DNA from: DTU053 sp012520115
GTDB taxonomy: Bacteria; Bacillota; Clostridia; Oscillospirales; Acutalibacteraceae
Assembly (NCBI GenBank): GCA_050953725.1
Contig: JBMNNB010000001.1
Span: 372,001 to 436,000, forward strand
Direction: 5' to 3'
DNA: 64,000 nt
A program made the translations under genes and the position numbers. The notes below the pieces were generated by a model. The model was not told where the DNA came from and made no database searches. It worked only from the letters and a program-made list of their open reading frames with translations. Below are positions 26,408 to 33,932 of this stretch, in pieces; the stretch's first letter is position 1, and each line of letters begins with the position of its first letter.

Positions 26408-26541
26408 AAAAAAGTAGCGGCAGGTTTGCCGTTACGAAAGGGGTATGTATTCTTTATTAATTCCCAAAGGGGAAACATGTCCGGACGCACTCGAAGGCGC
26501 ACCTCTACGCTTTAGCAGTAAAGGAAACAGGCCCTTTTAAA
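26408..26541 (-). ncRNA. Candidate structured RNA or leader upstream of hisS, ending in a terminator
   Basis: On the minus strand this 130-nt stretch can fold into a closing stem AAAGGG/CCCTTT (26532-26537 with 26437-26442). Inside are three hairpins: CTTTA/TAAAG (26510-26523), GGTGCGC/GTGCGTC (26497-26503 with 26484-26490, including wobble pairs) and TTCCC/GGGAA (26461-26474). A strong terminator then follows: GTAACGGCA/TGCCGCTAC (26414-26435) plus six T residues (26408-26413). It lies between mgsA and hisS on their strand. It may be a riboswitch-like attenuator for hisS or a free small RNA. No Rfam class is recognised by eye; T-box and SRP motifs are absent. Confidence 0.5.
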
Positions 26542-26582
26542 AATTGTTTGCCTTGCAGGGTAAACCTTACGCAGCAAACAAT
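26539..26582 (-). terminator. Terminator of mgsA
   Basis: Minus strand: ATTGTTTGC and GCAAACAAT (26574-26582 with 26543-26551) form a 9-bp perfect stem over a 22-nt partly paired loop, followed by TTTTT. It begins 17 nt after the mgsA stop. Confidence 0.78.
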
Positions 26583-26598
26583 CAGTAAAGCTATTCAG

Positions 26599-27006
26599 TT
26601 ACTTGTTTTTGGGATTTACCAGGTCACGCCAGTCAAGGTCGCCTCGCTCAAGTCCTCTTACCAGAACCTCCGCCGTTGCAATGTTCGTGGCTACGGGGAT
26701 GTTATGCACATCGCAAAGGTGCAGCAGATTCATCTCATTAGGTTCGCCGGGCTTTGCTGTAAGAGGGTCTCTGAACATCAGAAGCAGGTCAATTTCGTTG
26801 CAGGCGATTCTTGCGGCAATCTGCTGGTCACCGCCCTGTGAGCCGCTTAAAAAGCGTTGGATTTCAAGACCGGTTGCCTCAGCCACAAGCTTGCCGGTCG
26901 TTCCCGTGGCGCAAAGAGAGTGACGGCTCAGTATTCCGCAGTAAGCTATGCAGAATTGAATCATAAGCTCCTTCTTTGCATCATGTGATATCAATGCTAT
27001 ATTCAT
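26599..27006 (-). CDS. mgsA: Methylglyoxal synthase
   Basis: A 135-residue enzyme converting dihydroxyacetone phosphate to methylglyoxal and phosphate, a glycolytic overflow bypass. It shows the N-terminal ALISHDAKK, the phosphate-binding ATGTTG near residue 34, GSQGGDQQIA near 55-64 and LMFRDP near 75-80 with the catalytic aspartates, then CDVHNIPVATN. ATG 27006 is the natural start with AGGGGT upstream. It is monocistronic, with a good promoter and its own terminator. Confidence 0.96.
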   Translation of the reverse strand: MNIALISHDAKKELMIQFCIAYCGILSRHSLCATGTTGKLVAEATGLEIQRFLSGSQGGDQQIAARIACNEIDLLLMFRDPLTAKPGEPNEMNLLHLCDVHNIPVATNIATAEVLVRGLERGDLDWRDLVNPKNK

Positions 27007-27053
27007 ATGGTAACCCCTTTTCGACAGGAAAGTTTTGCCGCAGTCTTTTGATT

Positions 27054-27082
27054 AGAATAGCATAAAAATAGACCTATTGCAA
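27054..27082 (-). promoter_or_regulatory. Sigma-A promoter of mgsA
   Basis: On the minus strand TTGCAA (27077-27082), 17-bp spacer, TATTCT (27054-27059), 48 bp before the mgsA start. Confidence 0.75.
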
Positions 27083-27245
27083 GTGTTCCGCATTTATATG
27101 GCGCATTTTTTGAGTTAATATGTGCAGACTTTTCCTTAAATTCAAATAAAGCATGTGCAAAATTATCAAAATTATTATATGTTTGCACTATTAACAGCCG
27201 ATTAATAAGAAGTTAAGAAAAAAGTACAATTCCTAAAGTCGCAGA

Positions 27246-27280
27246 AAAAAACAGGATAACCGTTTTCGGTTATCCTGAGT
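27246..27280 (-). terminator. Terminator of prs and the MinD-like gene
   Basis: CAGGATAACCG (27252-27262) and CGGTTATCCTG (27267-27277) form an 11-bp perfect stem. On the minus strand it is followed by seven T residues. Confidence 0.92.
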
Positions 27281-27282
27281 GA

Positions 27283-28023
27283 TTATTTGAACTCTTTTTC
27301 CGGCAGCGGAACAGCCTGCCCCATAAGCCTTTGCGCTATTCTCCAGACAGCACCGTACGAAAGGCACCTCTCGCAGCCCCTTTTGCCGACGGCGACGGAA
27401 GCTATGTCAGAGTCATATGGCACTACGCCCGTCAGCCTCGCACAGACATTGTCCATAATAGCGTCAAGGCTTAAAAACTCGTCCTTAGAGCGGGGGAGCT
27501 TTCTTATGTTCAGCTTATTCACGATAAGGCTTATATCCTCAATACCCTTGTTGTATAAGAAGTCGGAGGCTGACCTTGCGGCGGCGGTGGCTATACGGTC
27601 TGCGAAGGTGACAAGTATCGCCGAGTCCGAAGCGGCGCTTGCAATGTCCAAAGCCGAACCCACGCCGGCAGAGGCGTCGCACAGTATAAAATCGTAATCC
27701 TTTGCTATGTTAAGCAGCAGCTCTCTTACGGCGGAAGGCTCAACCGATATGTTGCCCTCGGCGGGAGCGTGCAGAAGCCTTAAATTCTCGCCCGCATCCG
27801 ATATTGCGCCTGCAATGTCCGCCTGCCCGCATGCAACATCAAGCCAGTTGAAAGGGGCCTTCGATTCGGCGGAAAGGATGATTTCAAGCGACCTTACACC
27901 GGCGTCCATGTCGGCAAGCAGAACCCTCTTGCCCGCTCTTGACAAATTCCTGCCGATAGCAGCCGTCAGGGTGGACTTGCCTGTCCCGCCCTTGCCTGAA
28001 GCCAATGTAATTATCCGAGCTAT
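27283..28023 (-). CDS. MinD/ParA-family ATPase with a probable non-standard ATA start
   Basis: A deviant-Walker-A ATPase of about 246 residues. SGKGGTGKST lies near residues 9-18, the switch aspartate is in LLADMDAGVRSLEIIL, and DFILCDASAGVG is the Walker B region. Such proteins dimerise on ATP and organise division sites, chromosomes or other cargo. There is no minC, minE, parB or flagellar gene nearby. The reading frame has no ATG, GTG or TTG at a useful distance from the strong GGGAGGGA site (28029-28036); the codon 6 nt downstream is ATA (28021-28023), giving an ARIITLASGKGG N-terminus as in MinD. TTG 28005 would leave 24 nt of spacing. It follows prs by 32 nt and ends at a strong terminator. 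Confidence 0.85.
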   Translation of the reverse strand: MARIITLASGKGGTGKSTLTAAIGRNLSRAGKRVLLADMDAGVRSLEIILSAESKAPFNWLDVACGQADIAGAISDAGENLRLLHAPAEGNISVEPSAVRELLLNIAKDYDFILCDASAGVGSALDIASAASDSAILVTFADRIATAAARSASDFLYNKGIEDISLIVNKLNIRKLPRSKDEFLSLDAIMDNVCARLTGVVPYDSDIASVAVGKRGCERCLSYGAVWRIAQRLMGQAVPLPEKEFK

Positions 28024-28055
28024 TAAAATCCCTCCCGTCAGCTTTTTTATATCTC

Positions 28056-29231
28056 TTATTTATAGCCCTTGAGCTTGAGGAAGTTATTGATTCTTTCGGA
28101 GGCATTGAGCAGCTTGCTTATTGAAAGGTCGTGGTTAAGCGTGTCAATCAGCAGCGAAACATACTTTGACATATCGACCTCGGTAAACCACTCGCAGGCA
28201 AGAAGCTCAGGGCTTCTGTAAACAAGATTCGTTGTAAATACCCTGTCGATTACGCCCTCCTTGTAGGCTCTGTTAAAGTTGTTGAGACCGTCGCAGAAGA
28301 GGCCGAAGGCGGCGCAGATAAATATTCTTCTTGCCTTCATGCTCTTTAGTTTTCTTGCAACCTCAAGCACCGATTCGCCGGAGGATATCATATCGTCGAC
28401 AATGACGACATCCTTGCCCTCAACGCTTATACCCAGGTACTCGTGAGCCACTATCGGATTTCTGCCGTCGACGACCCTTGTGTAGTCACGGCGCTTGTAG
28501 AACATACCGAGCTCAAGTCCCAGAACCGTTGAGTAGTAGATACACCTGCTCATTCCGCCCTCGTCGGGGGAGATTATCATAAGGTTTTCCTTGTCGATTT
28601 TTAGGTTGTCTACCGTATTGACAAGAGCCTTAATCATCTGATAAACGGTGGATACGTTTTCAAAGCTGTGCAGGGGGATTGCGTTCTGAACCCTTGCATC
28701 ATGGGCGTCAAAGGTGATTATGTTGTCAACGCCCATTGTAAGGCAAAGCTCCTGAAGAGCGATGGCGCAGTCAAGGGACTCACGGCTTGAGCGCTTGTGC
28801 TGTCTGCCCTCATAGAGCATGGGCATAATGACCGAAATCCTGTGCGCCTTGCCCGCAACGGCGGCGATAGCCCTTTTGAGGTTTGCATAGTGGTCGTCGG
28901 GACTCATGGGCACAACCATGTCGTACATTTTAAAAGTTTCCCCATAATTAAAAACATCCGTGAGGATAAACAAATCATATCCTCTGACGGATTGTGTTAT
29001 AAGAGCCTTTCCCTCACCGGAGCCGAAGCGGGGAAATTTTACATTTACAAGATAGGAATCCCTTTGATAGCCTGCGAAAGCAATAGTGGACTTGTGTTCA
29101 CTCTCCCTGCTTGCTCGCCACTCGACGATATACCTGTCGATTTTCTCAGCTAATTCCTCACATCCCGGGGTAGCAATAATTCCTAAGGGCCCGTAAGGGA
29201 TAGTGGTAAAGTCTTCCGTATAAGTTGGCAT
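28056..29231 (-). CDS. prs: Ribose-phosphate pyrophosphokinase (PRPP synthetase), long form
   Basis: A 391-residue enzyme making PRPP from ribose 5-phosphate and ATP for nucleotide, histidine and tryptophan synthesis. The PRPP loop is VVIVDDMISSGES near residue 270, the ATP/flexible-loop histidine region is IITFDAHDARVQ near 188, and RRDYTRV is near 244. It is about 75 residues longer than the B. subtilis enzyme, with an N-terminal extension and a C-terminal addition, a variant found in Clostridia. Substitutions around the active loops make altered regulation plausible. ATG 29231 follows TGGAGGATATCTAA. It is cotranscribed with the MinD-like ATPase. Confidence 0.92.
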   Translation of the reverse strand: MPTYTEDFTTIPYGPLGIIATPGCEELAEKIDRYIVEWRASRESEHKSTIAFAGYQRDSYLVNVKFPRFGSGEGKALITQSVRGYDLFILTDVFNYGETFKMYDMVVPMSPDDHYANLKRAIAAVAGKAHRISVIMPMLYEGRQHKRSSRESLDCAIALQELCLTMGVDNIITFDAHDARVQNAIPLHSFENVSTVYQMIKALVNTVDNLKIDKENLMIISPDEGGMSRCIYYSTVLGLELGMFYKRRDYTRVVDGRNPIVAHEYLGISVEGKDVVIVDDMISSGESVLEVARKLKSMKARRIFICAAFGLFCDGLNNFNRAYKEGVIDRVFTTNLVYRSPELLACEWFTEVDMSKYVSLLIDTLNHDLSISKLLNASERINNFLKLKGYK

Positions 29232-29317
29232 TTAGATATCCTCCATAAAGTATTTTTACTTCCGGCAATAACGGCAGGCAAAACCGTGTTCTCAGCCTGC
29301 ACTCAAGTGACAATTAT

Positions 29318-29345
29318 ATTCTACAACAAATACATTTATTTGCAA
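29318..29345 (-). promoter_or_regulatory. Probable sigma-A promoter of prs with a hairpin leader
   Basis: On the minus strand TTGCAA, about 16 bp, TAGAAT (the overlapping TATAAT is offset by a few bases), about 90 bp upstream of prs. The leader contains a GCAGGC/GCCTGC hairpin around 29278-29305. The rest of the 295-bp interval (29232-29526) is AT-rich with no gene seen. Confidence 0.5.
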
Positions 29346-29497
29346 GAGCAAAACCGACCCTTTGCTACATTTTTTTATTTTCGTAGAATTTGCGAGATTT
29401 ATTGTAGGATAAGGACTTAAAATTTATAAACAAAGTCAGCACAGTACCCTTTTATTATTTTTGGTCGGAAAATAAATAATGATTCAATGCAAAAATT

Positions 29498-29520
29498 AAA
29501 GCCGCACTTTGTGCGGCTTT
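29498..29520 (-). terminator. Terminator of the arginine operon
   Basis: AAAGCCGCAC (29498-29507) pairs with GTGCGGCTTT (29511-29520); on the minus strand it is followed by AATTTTT, a few bases after the argD stop. Confidence 0.88.
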
Positions 29521-29526
29521 GTGTGT

Positions 29527-30705
29527 TTAAAGATTTTGTGAACATTCTGCGATTGTTTGTTTAAGCAGCTCGACAGCTTCCTTTAAAACATCGAAGGGGA
29601 TGTTTAAGGGGGGCAGCAGTCTTACCTTTGTCTTGGCAGTCAGCACTAAGACTCCGTTTTCGACAGCCTTTTTAGCCACATCCGCCGGAGGAGCGTCGGT
29701 TTCAATGCCGACCATCAGTCCCATGCCGCATACGGATTTGACGCCCTTTGCGCCTTTCAGCTCATTCTTGATAAATTCGCCCTTCTCTGTCACCTCGGCG
29801 AAAAGCTCGTCTGTAAGCCTGTTCATTACGCTGATTGCACCTGCGGCACAAACGGGGTTGCCGCCGAAGGTGGAGCCGTGGGAGCCGAGAGTGAAAACAT
29901 CCTTGAGCTTCTCGCCCAGAATTGTAGCGCCGATAGGCAGTCCCGCACCGAGACCCTTAGCGGTGGTGATTACATCCGGCTCAAGGCCGTAGTGCATATA
30001 GGCATAGAGCTTGCCCGTTCTGCCGTTGCCGGTCTGAACCTCGTCGGCGATAAACAGGATATCGTTCTCCTTGCAAAGCTGTGCCGCCGCCTTAATATAC
30101 TCCTCTGTGAGCATATTAAGTCCGCCCTCGCCCTGAATGAACTCGAGCATCATAGCGCAGCATTTATTGTTCTTAACTGCTTCCTTCAGTTTTTCAATAT
30201 CGTTTGCGGGAGTATAAACAAAGCCGCCGAGCATCGGGCCGAAGCCTACATGGTAATTAGGCTGGCCTGTTGCCGAAAGAGCGCCCATAGTCCGGCCATG
30301 GAAGCTGTTTTCAAGGGTTATTATTGCGTTTCTTCCCTCGCCGTACTTGTTGTAGGAGTATTTCCTTACGGCCTTGATTGCAGTTTCGTTAGCCTCTGCG
30401 CCCGTGTTTACGAAGAATACCTTTTTCATGCCGGTACGTTCGCACAGGATTCTTGCCAGCTCGGTCTGGGGTTTTGAGTAATACAAATTTGAGGTGTGCT
30501 GAATGTTGTTAAGCTGGTCGATAACGGCCTTTTTCCATTCGTCGTCACCCACGCCGAATATGTTTACCGCAACACCCGAGGCTAAGTCTATGTACCTTTT
30601 TCCGTCCACATCATACAGCAGCGAGCCCTTGCCTTTTTCAAAGGCTACCTGAAACCTGTTGTACGTTTCCGCAATATATTTGCGGTCGTTTTCAATAATA
30701 CTCAA
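29527..30705 (-). CDS. argD: Acetylornithine aminotransferase
   Basis: A PLP enzyme of about 392 residues converting N-acetylglutamate semialdehyde to N-acetylornithine; the family may also serve lysine synthesis. It shows NTGAEANETAIKAVRKY near residues 100-117, the cofactor aspartate in LFIADEVQTGNGRTG near 215-230, and the Schiff-base lysine in ITTAKGLGAGLP near 245. TTG 30705 (SIIENDRKYIAETY) is preferred because GGGGGG lies 6 nt in front; ATG 30711 abuts that site. It is the last gene of argC-argJ-argB-argD. Confidence 0.95.
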   Translation of the reverse strand: MSIIENDRKYIAETYNRFQVAFEKGKGSLLYDVDGKRYIDLASGVAVNIFGVGDDEWKKAVIDQLNNIQHTSNLYYSKPQTELARILCERTGMKKVFFVNTGAEANETAIKAVRKYSYNKYGEGRNAIITLENSFHGRTMGALSATGQPNYHVGFGPMLGGFVYTPANDIEKLKEAVKNNKCCAMMLEFIQGEGGLNMLTEEYIKAAAQLCKENDILFIADEVQTGNGRTGKLYAYMHYGLEPDVITTAKGLGAGLPIGATILGEKLKDVFTLGSHGSTFGGNPVCAAGAISVMNRLTDELFAEVTEKGEFIKNELKGAKGVKSVCGMGLMVGIETDAPPADVAKKAVENGVLVLTAKTKVRLLPPLNIPFDVLKEAVELLKQTIAECSQNL

Positions 30706-30716
30706 GTACATCCCCC

Positions 30717-31574
30717 CTACTGTTTATAAAACATAGTTCCGATTCCTTTATCGGTCAATACCTCGATTAAAATTGAATGGGGAACTCTCCCGTCAATGAT
30801 GAAAACCCTGTCTACGCCTTTTTCAACAGCACTGATACAGCAGTTTACCTTAGGCAGCATGCCGCCGTCAACAATGCCCGACTCAATAAGGGCCGGTGCT
30901 TCCTTGATGTCAACCCTCGGAATAAGAGTGTTGACGTCATTCTTGTCGTTCAGAAGCCCTATTGTATCGGTCATAAGGATGAAGCTTGTGGCCTTCAGGC
31001 TTGAAGCAATCTCTGCCGCTGCCGTATCCGCATTTATGTTGTATGCGTTTCCTGACGAGTCACATCCTATTGATGATACAACAGGAATGTACCCTTTTTC
31101 AAGTACATCCGTAATAATCTTTGAATTTATTTTTACAATTTCTCCCACAAAACCTAATTCTTCGCAGAGCTGCTTTGTTTCTATGAGTGCGCCGTCGATG
31201 CCGCTGAGGCCGACAGCGGAGCCTCCTATGCTGTTTATGAGGCTGACAAGCTCCTTATTGATTTTACCCGAAAGTACCATCTGAACTATGTCCATGGTCT
31301 CCCCGTCGGTGACTCTCAGACCGCCGATGAATTTGCTCTCCTTGCCCGTTTTGGAGAGCATATCCGAGATTTCCGGGCCGCCGCCGTGAACCAGTACTAC
31401 TTTAATACCTATTAACGAAAGCAGGACAATATCACGCATAACGGATTTTTTTAATTCGTCGTTAAGCATGGCATTACCGCCGTATTTGATTACTATAATC
31501 TTGTTATAGTACTTTTGTATGTAGGGCAGGGCTTGTACCAGTATTTCCGCCCTCTGCTCGTTTGATAAATCCAT
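30717..31574 (-). CDS. argB: Acetylglutamate kinase
   Basis: A 285-residue amino-acid kinase phosphorylating N-acetylglutamate. It shows IVIKYGGNAM near residues 28-37, VLVHGGGPEIS near 62, the acetylglutamate-binding GLRVTDGETMDIVQMVL near 85-101, and NINADTAAAEIA near 180-191. The start at ATG 31574 has GAGGTG 4 nt upstream; an earlier in-frame ATG overlapping the argJ stop as TAATG lacks one. Arginine feedback inhibition is known for versions with an N-terminal helix, which is short here; because argJ is present the pathway is the cyclic one. Confidence 0.96.
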   Translation of the reverse strand: MDLSNEQRAEILVQALPYIQKYYNKIIVIKYGGNAMLNDELKKSVMRDIVLLSLIGIKVVLVHGGGPEISDMLSKTGKESKFIGGLRVTDGETMDIVQMVLSGKINKELVSLINSIGGSAVGLSGIDGALIETKQLCEELGFVGEIVKINSKIITDVLEKGYIPVVSSIGCDSSGNAYNINADTAAAEIASSLKATSFILMTDTIGLLNDKNDVNTLIPRVDIKEAPALIESGIVDGGMLPKVNCCISAVEKGVDRVFIIDGRVPHSILIEVLTDKGIGTMFYKQ

Positions 31575-31585
31575 TTCGCACCTCA

Positions 31586-32797
31586 TTACGAGCGATAATC
31601 GCCGTTTATTCTTACATAGTCGTAGCTTAAATCACAGCCCCAGGCCATGGCACTTTCATTTCCGCTGTTAAGATTAATGAGTATCTCGATTTCGTTTGCT
31701 GTCAGAACCTCTTTTGCGATTTCTTCACTGAAGTCAATGCCAGCACCGTCTTTGCAGACCTCGATAAGCCCGTTTGCGCTCTTAAAGGCAACATCGATTT
31801 TCGTAACGTCAAGGTCGGCTCCGGAATATCCGAGAGCGCAGAGGACCCTGCCCCAGTTAGCGTCGGCACCGAACATGGCGGCCTTGAAAAGGCTTGAGCA
31901 TATAACTGACTTTGCGGCCTTCCTTGCGGTTTCCTTATCGGCTGCGCCGTAGACCTCGCACTGCAAAAGCTTTGTCGCTCCCTCGCCGTCGGCTGCAAGC
32001 ATCCTTGTAATCTGCATTGAAATCTCAGTCAGAGCGGAAACGAAAACCGCATAATCCCCGTTCTCCTCTGTTATGGGAGCATTCTCCGCCATGCCGTTTG
32101 CAAGGATGGATACCATATCGTTTGTGGAGGTGTCCCCGTCAACGCTGAGCATGTTAAAGGTATCGTCTGCGGCGGTGACAAGAGCCTTGTGCAAAAGCTC
32201 CGGGGAAATCGCCGCATCCGTCGTGATAAAGCAGAGCATTGTGGCCATATTCGGGTGAATCATGCCTGAGCCCTTAGCGATTGCGCCCATTTTGCACACC
32301 TTGCCCGAAAGCTCAAACTCCACGGCTATTTCCTTCATTTTAAGGTCGGTGGTCATAATGGCCTCAGCCGCATCAGAGCTTTTTAAGCCTAACTCCTTCA
32401 CAAGAGCGGGGATGCCGCTTTCAAATGGCTCAAGGCTCAGCTTCTGACCTATAACGCCCGTGGAGGCGACTATAATATCCTCGGCACTGATATTCAGCTC
32501 ATCAGCTAAGATACTGCAAATGCCCTCGGCAATTTCAATACCGTTGTCATTGCAGGTGTTGGCGTTGCCGCTGTTGCAGATGACCGCCTGAGCCTTACCG
32601 TTCTGCAAATGCTCCTTTGTAACGATTAAGGGTGCGCCCTTAACAAGATTTTTAGTATATATGGAGGCCGCCGAAGCGACCTTTTCCGAGAGAATAAGCG
32701 CAAGGTCCTTTTTGGATTTGTTCTTCCTGATTCCGCAATGAACTCCCGCACCGGTAAACCCCTTGGCGGCACAGACACCGCCGCTGATGAATTTCAA
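31586..32797 (-). CDS. argJ: Glutamate N-acetyltransferase / amino-acid acetyltransferase (ArgJ)
   Basis: About 403 residues. It recycles the acetyl group from N-acetylornithine to glutamate. The precursor self-cleaves before a threonine; the cleavage block NMATMLCFITTDAAI is visible near residues 182-196, and the oxyanion-hole region STGVIGQ near 115. The start is taken at TTG 32797 (KFISGGVCAAKGF), which fits the family start and has AAAGG 9 nt upstream; TTG 32806 sits directly on that site. It lies between argC and argB. Confidence 0.95.
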   Translation of the reverse strand: MKFISGGVCAAKGFTGAGVHCGIRKNKSKKDLALILSEKVASAASIYTKNLVKGAPLIVTKEHLQNGKAQAVICNSGNANTCNDNGIEIAEGICSILADELNISAEDIIVASTGVIGQKLSLEPFESGIPALVKELGLKSSDAAEAIMTTDLKMKEIAVEFELSGKVCKMGAIAKGSGMIHPNMATMLCFITTDAAISPELLHKALVTAADDTFNMLSVDGDTSTNDMVSILANGMAENAPITEENGDYAVFVSALTEISMQITRMLAADGEGATKLLQCEVYGAADKETARKAAKSVICSSLFKAAMFGADANWGRVLCALGYSGADLDVTKIDVAFKSANGLIEVCKDGAGIDFSEEIAKEVLTANEIEILINLNSGNESAMAWGCDLSYDYVRINGDYRS

Positions 32798-32818
32798 ATC
32801 TATCAACCTTTCAAATAT

Positions 32819-33751
32819 TTATAATTCAAGCCCCGTTGTTTCTGTAAGACCGAGCATCAGATTCATGCACTGCACCGCAGCGCCGGATGCGCCCTTGCCG
32901 AGGTTATCATAAGTAGCGGTCAGTATGATTCGCTCCTCATTGCCGTAAACGCCTATGACCATGCTGTCCTTGCCGGAGAGCGCATTTGCAGGCAAAGCGG
33001 CAACGTCGTCACTCATGCTGCAGCTCACAACCTCCGAAGAAGCATAATGTTCGCTGTAAACCTCACGTAATTCAGCCACACTCAGCGGCTCGCTCAACTG
33101 CAAAGCATGAAGCGGAACGGTCAGGCAGATGCCGCTGTAAAAGTCCGCAACTACCGGAGAGAACACGGGCTTTAATTCGAGTCCCGTGATATACTGCATT
33201 TCCTTCAGGTGCTTGTGTGTTTGCCCCAAAGCGTACTGCCTCGGGCTGTCGAGGGAAACATCCCTGTTTTCGTCATTGTATTCCGCTATCATCTTTTTGC
33301 CGCCGCCGCTGTATCCCGTAACCGAAAAGCAGGAAATAGGCAGGGAAGGGGATATGATGCTTCGCTTTACAAGAGGATAAATCAGAGCCTCAAAGCCGCT
33401 TGCATGGCAGCCGGGCACGGCGGTGAACCTGCCCTTTATTATCTTTTCTTTTAGCTCTGCTGACAGCTCCGGAAAGCCGTAGCTCCACTCTGCATTAGTC
33501 CTGTGCGCCGTCGAGGTGTCGATTATTCTTGCATTCTCGTTTTCGAGCATTGCAACGGCTTCAATTGCGGCCTCATCCGGCAGGCACAAAAAGGAGATGT
33601 CGGCAGTGTTCAGCATTTCTCTTCGGGCAGCAGGGTCCTTTCGCAGCGAGCTGTCAAGGGTTAAAAGCTCTATGTCTCTGCGAGCGGAAAGACGGTCATG
33701 GATTCTAAGCCCCGTGGTTCCCTCAGCGCCGTCAATAAAAATCCTGAACAA
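32819..33751 (-). CDS. argC: N-acetyl-gamma-glutamyl-phosphate reductase, short (type 2) form
   Basis: A 310-residue NADPH-dependent reductase making N-acetylglutamate semialdehyde. It shows the N-terminal nucleotide-binding FIDGAEGTTGLRI, the catalytic cysteine in VPGCHASGFEALIYPL near residue 114, and SVTGYSGGGKKM near 145. The length places it in the short subclass rather than the about 345-residue form. TTG 33751 follows GGAGG by 8 nt. It is the first gene of the operon, behind a good promoter and an ARG-box-like site. Confidence 0.95.
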   Translation of the reverse strand: MFRIFIDGAEGTTGLRIHDRLSARRDIELLTLDSSLRKDPAARREMLNTADISFLCLPDEAAIEAVAMLENENARIIDTSTAHRTNAEWSYGFPELSAELKEKIIKGRFTAVPGCHASGFEALIYPLVKRSIISPSLPISCFSVTGYSGGGKKMIAEYNDENRDVSLDSPRQYALGQTHKHLKEMQYITGLELKPVFSPVVADFYSGICLTVPLHALQLSEPLSVAELREVYSEHYASSEVVSCSMSDDVAALPANALSGKDSMVIGVYGNEERIILTATYDNLGKGASGAAVQCMNLMLGLTETTGLEL

Positions 33752-33805
33752 TTAGATAACCTCCAAAAAAGTAATAGGAAACAAATGGTTAATTTGTTTG
33801 TGTTC

Positions 33806-33833
33806 ATTATACTATTAATATGTATATAGTCAA
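33806..33833 (-). promoter_or_regulatory. Sigma-A promoter of the arg operon
   Basis: On the minus strand TTGACT (33828-33833), 16-bp spacer, TATAAT (33806-33811), 55 bp upstream of argC. Confidence 0.85.
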
Positions 33834-33859
33834 TAAGAATTTAATATTTTTTAGAATTT

Positions 33860-33878
33860 TGTGAATAATTATACATTA
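33860..33878. promoter_or_regulatory. ARG-box-like operator upstream of argC
   Basis: GTGAATAATTATACATT is one base away from the imperfect palindrome TGAATAATTATTCA bound by ArgR/AhrC proteins. It lies about 30 bp upstream of the arg -35 box. No argR gene is in the window. The surrounding DNA is very AT-rich, so chance resemblance is possible. Confidence 0.45.
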
Positions 33879-33890
33879 TTTGCAGCAATA

Positions 33891-33928
33891 AAGCCTTAAA
33901 GATGTAATAACATACAACTTTAAGGCTT
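33891..33928 (-). terminator. Hairpin after the amidase gene
   Basis: AAGCCTTAAAG (33891-33901) and CTTTAAGGCTT (33918-33928) make an 11-bp stem over a 16-nt loop. The T-run on the minus strand is short (CTTTATT), so termination may be weak. Confidence 0.6.
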
Positions 33929-33932
33929 AATA

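Noticed and set aside
26408..26541. Lysine riboswitch or T-box upstream of hisS
   Set aside because: The stretch TAGAGGTGCG resembles the start of lysine riboswitches, but the later conserved blocks are missing; no T-box sequence that would pair with a tRNA acceptor end is present.
27003..27188. 61-codon frame upstream of mgsA
   Set aside because: It spans the mgsA promoter, so most of it is not transcribed from there, and it lacks a ribosome binding site.
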